Below, piece after piece: positions 17,347 to 24,805 of a DNA stretch of 24,805 bases. How positions within the stretch are numbered: the stretch's first letter is position 1; each line of letters starts with the position of its first letter. Below the pieces are notes generated by a model, which worked only from the letters and a program-made list of their open reading frames with translations, searched no databases and was not told where the DNA came from. Source of the DNA: Reclinomonas americana ATCC 50394 (Eukaryota > Jakobida > Jakobea > Jakobida); NCBI GenBank assembly GCA_048213135.1, contig PS015524.1:5380-30184 (forward strand), written 5' to 3'. The position numbers were made by a program, and so were the translations under genes.

Positions 17347-19846
17347 CGTGTGTGTGTGTGTGTGTGAAGCACGACTGATTCGCTTTTCTCTGTCTGTGAA
17401 CAGTGCCTCCGCATCTCATCGGAGTACTCGGGTTCGCCTTGCCTCCTCTCTCTCGCTCTCCTCTTATGTCTCTTACACGTCTTGTGCAGCTCCATTCGAC
17501 CTGCCATGACCTTTATCGGTGAGAGGCATACTGCATCATTACTCAAGTCAGTGGTGTCACTGAGTGAGTGACTACGTGCAGGAAGTCCATCACTTGCTGC
17601 ATTAGCCGACGTGCTGCATCGGCATCGGTGTGTGTGTGTGTGTGTTTTCTAGGCGAAGGATAAGGCGACGCTTTTGTGACGCCTAACTCTCGCCTTTCTC
17701 ACGCGTTTAGGGCGATTGTGCTGTTGAATATCATTGCGACGACTGTGGCTCGGTCAAGTTGCGACTCAATCCCTTGTCTCTCTCATGTCATTTCGTTGAC
17801 TTGTGTGCATGAATGTAGCATTGTTCCTGGTCGGCGATAAGGTGCCGTTTGTGGTGCTGGCGCTCATCTACTTGTGCTCCGAGTTCTTTGACTCGGCGGT
17901 GAGCTCGTTGGTGGATTCGCTGGTGTATGCGGTGCTGGTTTGTGCCATGAACGAGTCGAGAGTGAGTGAAATCGCGTGCTGATGTGCGCACGAACTGCAG
18001 GGTCCGTCGAGAAGAGGAAGCTACGGCAAGTACCGAGCGTGGTGAGTTGCACGGGCGCCATGACGCGAACTGCTGGTTATCGGTGTTCTGACAATCATGC
18101 AGGGCCACGGTGGGCTGGGGCATCATTGGACCGGTGGCTGGCCTGCTTGTCACCATTCTCGGCGACTACAACATTGCGTTCTACATGTACGTCGGTTTCA
18201 CTGTGCCCACCGTTGTGGTGGCGTCGCGACTGGACTTTGGGTGCCACGCCTCCGCCGATGAAGTCGATGCCATGGCACCGCAGGCGCTTGTCGATGACTC
18301 CTCGTCGTCGTCGTCGACTGCTGCGGCTGCCACGTCACCCGACCGCAGCGGTGCCACGGACGTGGAGGCATCGGCCTCTGCGCCGGCGACAGTGGTGGCC
18401 TCGCGGCTTCGCCTTGTGTTCGGCGCCTTGTGCTCCCTGTTGGTCATTCGCAACCTCTTCATCATCGTGGTCCTCGGCGCTCTCCAAGGCGTGCTCGGCA
18501 CCTTCCTCTTCATCTTCCTCGTGGAGCTTCACGGACCGGTGGTGCTCACTGGCATCGCGACTCTCGTGATGTGTGTGGCAGGTGGGTGGAGAATGGAAAG
18601 GAGATTGCTTGTGCGTGAATGCTCACTCTGCTCGCTCTGTCGCGTTCACAGAGGCACCACTGTTCTGGATCGCCGGCCCCATCATCCGCAGACTGGTGTG
18701 TGTTTTCGAGCTGATACGCTTCACACAGCATGTATGTGCCACTGTGCTGACTTCAATCGCCCCATTCGCAGTCGATTCCACTCGTGTTTTGCCTCGTGCT
18801 CGCCGCCTTTGTCGCTCGCTTCTTCTGGTACTCGATACTCACCGACCCGTGGATGGTTTGTGTTCCACCTGTGTATTGTGCCATCTTCTGCAACCTTCTG
18901 ACCCCACTCCTTGTCACAGGTGCTTATCAGCGAACCGCTTCACGGAATCACGGTGAGTCATGATCTCCCCTCAGACTGCAATCTTCGCTCCTCTTTCTCT
19001 CGTCTCATCCCCCACGCGCGCATGCAGTTCGGCGTCGCCTGGAGTGCCTGCACGCAGTACGCCCACCGACTGGCTCCACCCAACATGGTGGCCACGCTGC
19101 AGGGCATTGTGAATGGAACATACTGGGGGGTCGGTGGTGCTCTGGGAATGGTGCGCACCCTCTGTCTTTTCCTGCTCTCTGCCTGTCTCCTCACCGCTCC
19201 TCCATCAACACAGCTTCTCGGCGGCTACCTCTACACTCAACTCGGCCCGCAGCTCATGTACCGCTACGCTGCCGTGCTGGCAGCCTTTGTGCTGGTCTTC
19301 TACCTCGTCACCATCTTCTTCAGCCAGATCTTCAGTTGGATTCGTCGCTGCTGTCGGCCAAAAGACCGCGAGCAGCTTGTCGATCCGGCCGACGTGGTGG
19401 CGCGCCAGTTGGAGGACCTGCCGGCGTCGGCCAGCTTCAAGGTGCACTGGCCACCGCGTGCCATCTCCACGGAGGGACCCGTCGCGCACAGCACGACAAG
19501 AGCCGATGCGCCACCACCACCTCCACCATCCGCGCCGGTCGCACTGCAGCCTGTGTCGCCGTCGGCTATCAAGTTCTCCCTGTCGCCATCTAGTACCGCA
19601 CCTGCAGCCGCCACCATCTTGTCGCGCTCGCCGGCCAGCCGGGCCACCAAGCCGCACGTGCCGGTGCCGACCGAGTCAGAGTGGCATGCCGAGTGGGAGG
19701 CACCACCACCACCACCACCACCACCACCACCACCACCACCACCACCCTCATCAGCAGCAATAGCAGCAGTAGTAGCACCGGCAACCGCGGCTTCCGGAGA
19801 ACCGTGGCAACCGGAGTGGGAGGAGAGTGCAAAAAATAGGAGATAA
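17070..19846 (+). CDS. MFSD6-like major facilitator superfamily transporter (630 aa)
   Basis: Fourteen exons join in phase: 17070-17222, 17284-17293, 17404-17431, 17490-17518, 17582-17627, 17711-17757, 17819-17961, 18001-18041, 18103-18581, 18652-18695, 18772-18855, 18920-18952, 19028-19150 and 19214-19846. The translation follows the MFS_1-like/MFSD6 pattern: RSLGVPPHLIGVLG after helix 1, SIRPAMTFIGSPSLAALADV, the SYGKYRAW-TVGWGIIGP block before helix 5, EAPLFWIAGPIIRRL, EPLHGITFGVAWSA and LQGIVNGTYWGVGGALG. It is an integral membrane transporter of unknown substrate. The central loop (about residues 213-265) is Ser/Ala-rich. The 165-residue cytosolic tail has 15 consecutive Pro and two WxxEWE motifs. 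Introns 1 and 6 start GTTGCG; exon 2 is a 10-nt microexon. Confidence 0.88.
17284..17293 (+). other. 10-nt microexon (SLG) of the MFSD6-like gene
   Basis: TCACTGGGCG follows GCATGTGTGCAG and precedes GTGTGTG. It is needed to restore both the phase and the conserved R-SLG-x-x-x-x-x-IG motif between exons 1 and 3. Confidence 0.7.
17294..17367. repeat. (TG)n microsatellite in intron 2 of the MFSD6-like gene
   Basis: A nearly pure TG/GTGC run of about 70 bp that itself supplies the GT donor of the microexon. Confidence 0.95.
17651..17695 (+). repeat. Double hairpin element in intron 5 of the MFSD6-like gene
   Basis: The outer stem AGGCGA (17651-17656) pairs with TCGCCT (17690-17695). The inner stem AGGCG (17663-17667) pairs with CGCCT (17680-17684). 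The inner part, AAGGCGACGCTTTTGTGACG, closely resembles the hairpin unit in PLAC8 intron 1 (AAGGCGACGACTTGAGTGTC). Confidence 0.7.
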
Positions 19847-19934
19847 ACATGAAGACGACGTACAAACATTAGCAAGACACAATTAATTGGTTTCTTTTCT
19901 CCTACCACGTCTCCATCTCTATTCATGCATCTCC
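19847..19934. other. Convergent 3' ends: MFSD6-like and channel genes
   Basis: Only 88 bp lie between the two opposed stop codons, so the transcripts' 3' UTRs probably overlap. The stretch contains ACAATTAATTGG. Confidence 0.6.
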
Positions 19935-22900
19935 TCACTCCGGCATTGCGCGCGCGGCTGATGCTGACGAGACACTCCCCACTCCACTGCCATCGTCGTC
20001 GATCTCGTCGTCGTTCGGCTGCGCCGACGGCACAGGTTCCGGCACACTGCCCGGCATCGGCGGCTGCACCGGGACAGCTGCACGAGCCGAGCCTCCTCCC
20101 GTCGAGGAAGCGGACGACGGACGCGATGGTGGTGCTAGTGGTGTCACCGAGCGATTGTGCTGTCGAGCAGCGGCCGCCACCAGATCCGAGTCGTCGTTTT
20201 CGCCCGCCGCCGCAGCAGCCGCAGCTTGCTCTGCCCGCGCCGATATTGGTGCGGACGGCGGCCGCGACGGCGCTTGTGAAGCTGGCGTGTCATTGCTGTT
20301 GGTGCTCCGAGCGCTTCCTCCTCCTCCTGCCTGCTGCTGTTGTGCCGCCGCACCATGTATTGAGTTGGTGGACAGCCTCTCCGGCAGCGGCATTGGCGGC
20401 GGCGGCTTGGAGACAGACATGCGCCGCCCGCGAGTGGCCGAGGCGGCGCGAGAGCCTCCTGCTGCACCCGCCCGCTGCCCTTCACCGTTGCTCTTCTCGC
20501 GGTGTTTCCTTCGCTTCCGCTTCGGTGTCGGTGGCGGCATGTTCATGCGGGCGCGAGCCTCACGAATAATGGGCTCGCTCTCTCGCGGATACTCGGCAAT
20601 CACTTCCTCGAGATCGGCCTTGGTCAGCATGAACAGGTCGCAGTACGTGTCGGCACGAATGGAGGCCATACGTTGTTGACCAAACATGACAGCCATTTCG
20701 CCAAAGAACTTGCCGGCACCGAGTTTGGCCACCACCAGCTCCTCGCCCTGCGGGTTCGTGATCACGACGCTCACCTGCATTGTGCGAATGGGTGGGTACG
20801 GGAAGAATGGATGGCAAATATTCCGCACACGCATGCGAACAAGCCTCACCGTGCCACGCGAGATAAAGTACATTTCCTCGCCGAATTCGCCCTTGCGAAT
20901 GATAAACGTCTCCGGCAGCGCGATAATGGGCTTCAGCTTGATGAGGATGGCGCCGAGGAACTTTTCCGGAGCCACCGCAAACATGGGCACCTGTGCACAC
21001 AATCACCCATCGTGTGAGTTTGAGAAAAAGGTAGTGTGTGTGTGCATTCGTGTGCAATCGACAAAACCTGAGAGATCATGTCGCGATTAATATGAAGCGA
21101 CACATCCACTTGCAGGTACTCGGGCAGATCCGACAGCAGCGACGCCTCGTCCACACCGCGCCGACTGTCCCACAGGTACGTGTAGTAGCTTCGCACGCGC
21201 CGTTGTAGTAGCAACGGAATGCCGCGGTACTTCATGTAGTCGTTCACCGTGTCGAGCTTGCGTCGAAAGGTCGACGCACTCTCGTCCATGTTGGCAATGA
21301 GACTGCCGACGGTACCGATGACCACGATATACACCGCCACTCCGAGAATGACGACCAGCAATTCAAAGGCGGTCTCCAACTCGGTCACCGGATACGGGCC
21401 GCCGAATCCCGTAATCAGTGACAAGGCCACGAGGAAGGACACCATGTACTGCCAGCCGGGGTTCTGCGCAGACAATTCAAGTGGTGAGAAGTCAAATAAA
21501 GGAGGGTGACTATGGAGATCGGTGAAAGGGTTGAGGATTAGAAACGGCAGAGGAACAAGAGACACAAAGAGGGTGTCACAAGAATGGTGATTAAGGAGAC
21601 CAGGTCAAGGGTCCGTGAAGGGGTTGAGGGTCAGGAACAACAGAGATAAGGGCGAGGAGAGAAACAACTGTTGTTGTAACAAGGAGAGTGATCATCAAAG
21701 GTCGAGGGTTTGAAAGGGTTGAGGGCGAGAAACGGCAAAGGTGAGGGCGAGGAGAGAGACAACTGTTGTTGTTACACAAGGAGAGTGATCATCAAAGGTC
21801 GAGGGTTTGAAAGGGTTGAGGATTATAAACGACAAAGGCCGCGACGAGAGAGGCAACTGCTGTTGTCACACAAAGAGAATGATTTTAGCGATGAGGTTAC
21901 AAGGGTCCGAGAAGGGGTTGAGGGTCAGGAAAGTGAGAGATAAAGATGTGAAGAGAGGCACAGCACTCGTTGTCACGCAAAAAGGGGATGCATGTGATCA
22001 AGTTAAGGGTCTTCGAAAGGGCTGAGGGTCAGAAACGACAAAGACGAGGGCGAGGAGACACACAAAGAGTGAAATAAGTGATCAAGCGTCAGTAAAAGGG
22101 TTGAGGGTCAGAAAACGACTACAGAACAGAAAGAAAGCAGGAAGGGGGATCAAACAGTCTTTCTTCGTGACTTCTCTCCTACCTATCACCCACAAAACAA
22201 ACGCGCCGCTCTGCTCCGACCACTCACCGACGTCAGTAATCCATCCTGATCCAACCAGCTCTCGCCGTCGTCGGGCCCCTCAATGCGCACCACCACAAAC
22301 GTGAGGCACGCAAACAGGTGCACCATGGTGATGATGATGAAGAAGAAGCGCACGAGGCGAAGCAGCGAGGTCTTGATGAGATCAAACTCGGCCCACTGGT
22401 TCAAGTAGAACAGCAGGCGACGCGCTCGCAGAATCTTGTTGATGCGATAAATGGGGTTGTAGCCGAACGCCAGCGCAATGTAGTCGATCGGTAGCCACGC
22501 TAATATGTCGGTGGTGAACCACGTCTGCAATAGAGATCGACAGAACGTGAGGCTGCATGGCACGACCAAAGGAAGAGTTCGATCGATGAAGAACCTTGAG
22601 ATAGTTGCGAGTCACTTGGCTCTTCTTTCGCACCACCTCGCCGCGTTCTAGAAAAGGACGCGAAAACAACGTCACAATGTCGGTGGTGATGACAATGTCG
22701 GCGATAATGTCCAACACCAAGAGTGCCCACGAGAACTCAATGCCAAAACACGCCTGCAACGCACACACACACAAGGTCAGTGAGCACGCAATCTCCTCGA
22801 TTCCCCTTCATCTCCTCGGCCGAGACGCAACTCGAAACAGCGTGCCGAATGTCGTGTACAGAGTGACAAAGAAGCACGGGAAGGACCACCACAGCTCCCT

Positions 22901-23998
22901 CCTCGGTAACCGCAGCATGCCCTCCGTGTCGGCCGTAGACTGTTCGCGCTTCATCACACTGGCCGAACGCGTCACTGGCCCCGGTGGCGGAGCCGGTGCC
23001 GGTGTAGGCGCAGGCTTCACAGCAACAGCGACAGTAGCCGGTGCTGCAGGTGCCGGTGCCGGTGCCGGCGCTGGTGCTGGTTCGTTCACAGCAACAGATG
23101 TCGTCGTGGTGGTGGTGGTGGTGGTCGTCGTTGTCGTCGCCGTAGTGGCGACTGGAGCTGCTTCGGCGGCCGGAGCAGGTGGCGGTGGTGGTGGTGGTGG
23201 TGGTTCAGGCGCAGGATCCGCCAGCACCACCGTCGTCTTGCTCGACGTGCTGTTCACACGATGCATCGGCGACGACACCGGCGGCAAGTACGGAGCCCTG
23301 GACGGTGCCACCTCCGACAACGCAGTCTCCGACGGTGCCCGCCCATTGTTCAACGAGTAGCGCGGAGAAAAGTCGGCGGCATTGTTGTTGGGACTGGCAC
23401 GTGGTGATCCCGACGGGTGGGCCACCAGACCACCATTCGCCGTCGGATAGAAGGTCATCGAGTGGCGACCAGAAGCAACACTGCCGCCGGTGCGGGAGAC
23501 CTCACGGGCTTGCCGGTAGGCCGCTCTGAAGGGGAGAGAAGGGTGAGGAGAAGAGCGATGATCGTGACGGTGATCGCTGTTCGCACTCGCACACACCTCA
23601 CTCACTCACTCACACACACTCACACTCACACACTCACACACACTCACACACACTCACACACACACACTCTCTCTCTCACACACACTCACTCTCTCTCTCT
23701 CTCTCTCTCACTCACTCACTCACTCACTCCTTCACACCCACCTCGTCATGGCCGACAACGGTCTCTTTCCCACCACTGGTGCCGCCGCATGCGTCACCAC
23801 ATTCGACTCACTCTCGCCCACATGCTCCGCCTGCTCCACGTCACTCACAGGCGCCTCTTGCTGCTGTTGCACAGGTCGAGGCGAGGGAGAAGGCGAGGCA
23901 GAGGCAGAAGAAGGAGGAAGAGGAGGAGGAGGAGGAGCGGTGGAGGCAGGTTGTGCAGCGGCAACTGCAGTGCCGCCACCGCCGTGCGCCGCGCCCAT
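19935..23998 (-). CDS. HCN/CNG-type cyclic-nucleotide-binding cation channel (927 aa)
   Basis: Seven minus-strand exons join in phase: 23998-23742, 23525-22832, 22753-22595, 22524-22228, 21463-21068, 20990-20850 and 20774-19935. Residues 1-290 are disordered (Pro, Ala, Thr runs). Helices S1-S6 span about 294-522. S4 contains RINKILRARRLL. The pore has SLITGFGGPYP (filter GFG, about 488-490) after NPGWQYMVSFL. S6 and the C-linker follow (DYMKYRGIP, SYYTYLWDSRRGVDE). The cyclic-nucleotide-binding domain (about 602-700) has RKGEFGEEMYFISRGT and FFGEMAVMFGQQRMASIRAD. The phosphate-contacting Arg (about 683) is kept, but the usual following Thr is Met. The C-terminal 220 residues are disordered. 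It is expected in the plasma membrane as a cAMP/cGMP-regulated tetramer. A GxG filter suggests K+-permeable HCN- or CNGK-like behaviour. Intron 2 starts GTTGCG. Confidence 0.92.
21490..22130 (-). repeat. Degenerate ~100 bp tandem repeat in intron 4 of the channel gene
   Basis: At least six units share (plus-strand text) GAAAGGGTTGAGGGTCAG-type blocks, AACGACAAAGG..GAGGGCGAGGAGAG, CAACTGTTGTTGT and ACAAGGAGAGTGATCA. They fill most of the 764-nt intron. The two units at about 21610-21805 are the most alike. Confidence 0.85.
23595..23735. repeat. (CA)n/(CT)n microsatellite in intron 1 of the channel gene
   Basis: CACT, CACA and CTCT repeats of about 140 bp fill most of the 216-nt intron between 23742 and 23525. 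Confidence 0.95.
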
Positions 23999-24131
23999 GA
24001 TGAGTTGCTGTTTACAATCCGTTGAAACGGTTTTCTCGTTTGTCCTGCGCACTTTTTTACCAACGCGCATGACGAGGGAAGGGTGCAGTGCGAGAACAAA
24101 GCACTCTGGGGTTACTCTCTTGCAGTAGAGC

Positions 24132-24264
24132 ATGAGTGCAGCGTCGTCAGAGCAGCAAGGAAGCCAAAAATCGAAATCACGGCGTCGACGTTCCACGTTT
24201 CTCTGCGAAAGCAACGAAAAGAGATCGCCACTCCCTGGCAAGAGCTTCCTGGAGCATGCGGCTG
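24132..24264 (+). CDS. Candidate first exon of a plus-strand gene, unknown
   Basis: ATG at 24132 opens MSAASSEQQGSQKSKSRRRR, then STFLCESNEKRSPLPGKSFL and EHAA, up to a donor GGCTG|GTGAAT at 24265 (phase 1). It is basic, Ser-rich and probably disordered. It is divergent from the channel gene, with 133 bp between start codons. No downstream exon joins it convincingly. The frame stays open to 24677, but that part includes microsatellite-like sequence. No family is recognised. Confidence 0.3.
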
Positions 24265-24475
24265 GTGAATGCTCGGCTCTAGTTTCTCCGCCTGGCTGTC
24301 AGCGGTCGCGCGACGTCGACGTCGATGTCGAAATCCTTCCTGCGATGTCGAATGCACAATCAGGGTTCCGCCCAGCTTTATACATGCATTGGCGAGGAAT
24401 ACGCAGAGCACCCTGCCACGCTCCCAATGGAAAACAAGCGCGAGGACGAGCAGGACGCCAATCAAGTCGCGCACC

Positions 24476-24805
24476 ATGGCGTCTGCTGGAGAGGTGCATG
24501 CACTGCTCTCACACTACGTACCCACTCTCCCAACACACAGCACGACACATAGCGGCACACAATCATGCAAAAGCAAAAGAGAGTGAGCGAGATGGCGCGA
24601 ACATTGTCTCTCTTTCCTTGCACCATATACACGCGCTCTCTGCCTGGCTATATGTGCATCGCTCACACGCACTGTAGAGAGAGCACATGCATGTTGCCGT
24701 TCTCTCTCTCTTTGCACTGCAGATTCAGAGAAGAACGGAATTGAGTTGTCTCTCATTTTGCGGTTGTGTCGCAGGTGTCTCCCGTTGCACTGCCGCCCAT
24801 CATTG
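24476..24805 (+). CDS. Candidate 5' exons of a gene running off the right edge
   Basis: An ATG in excellent context (CACCATGGCG) at 24476 opens MASAGEVHALLSHY, ending at a possible phase-0 donor GTACCC at 24518. A pyrimidine-rich tract ends in CACTGCAG at 24722, and a second acceptor, GTGTCGCAG, ends at 24774. The sequence after the second reads VSPVALPPII to the window end. Several frames are open, so the model is only indicative. The opposite strand has a rival open frame from 24477 with a hydrophobic start (MVRDLIGVLLVLALVF). Confidence 0.25.

Noticed and set aside
20155-23360. Plus-strand frames opposite the channel gene (Ala/Gly/Val-rich)
   Set aside because: They are antisense of GC-rich, low-complexity channel exons; no start context or splice logic supports them.

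Overview
This is a eukaryotic nuclear scaffold fragment. It is gene-dense and GC-rich, with many short spliceosomal introns (14 exons in one 1.9 kb reading frame), abundant (TG)n/(GA)n/(CT)n microsatellites and six runs of N (assembly gaps). No operons, prokaryotic signals, rRNA, tRNA, CRISPR or transposase genes were seen. The gene mix (MFSD6-like transporter, PLAC8-type Cys-rich protein, DPH7, proteasome alpha subunit, cyclic-nucleotide-gated channel) fits a free-living flagellate protist. A choanoflagellate or other holozoan is my best guess, but I cannot prove the lineage from this window.

Layout. 1-1.0 kb: one low-complexity exon, probably minus strand. 1.0-2.0 kb: TG-rich intergenic DNA. 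2.0-3.0 kb: a small unrecognised plus-strand gene. 3.0-4.0 kb: GGGGC repeats, a gap and a TGGAC/GTCCA-rich block. 4.0-4.85 kb: an unrecognised 196-aa plus-strand gene. 5.25-6.4 kb: minus-strand cluster with a 134-aa unknown protein, a small single-pass membrane protein and an exon paralogous to the first. 6.6-8.56 kb: PLAC8-type gene (plus). 8.68-11.06 kb: minus-strand coding pieces either side of a gap (polyQ/acidic C-terminus; MGC... N-terminus), possibly one gene. 11.46-13.1 kb: DPH7 (minus). 14.25-16.9 kb: PSMA4 (plus, start codon lost in a gap). 17.07-19.85 kb: MFSD6-like transporter (plus). 19.94-24.0 kb: HCN/CNG-type channel (minus), convergent with the transporter. 24.1-24.8 kb: candidate 5' exons of a further plus-strand gene.

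The genes do not form a pathway: protein modification (DPH7), protein turnover (PSMA4), transport (MFSD6-like) and signalling (channel) simply lie side by side. The most interesting features are in the introns. Five genes use a 5' splice site GTTGCG, several with the longer form GTTGCGNCTC, in place of GTRAGT. Nearly every gene also has one large intron built from its own degenerate ~100-150 bp tandem repeat. A small hairpin (AAGGCGACG...) is shared between introns of two unrelated genes.

Exon models were made by eye from splice consensus, phase continuity and remembered family motifs. They are firm for PSMA4, DPH7 (except its first exon), MFSD6-like, the channel and PLAC8, and tentative elsewhere.
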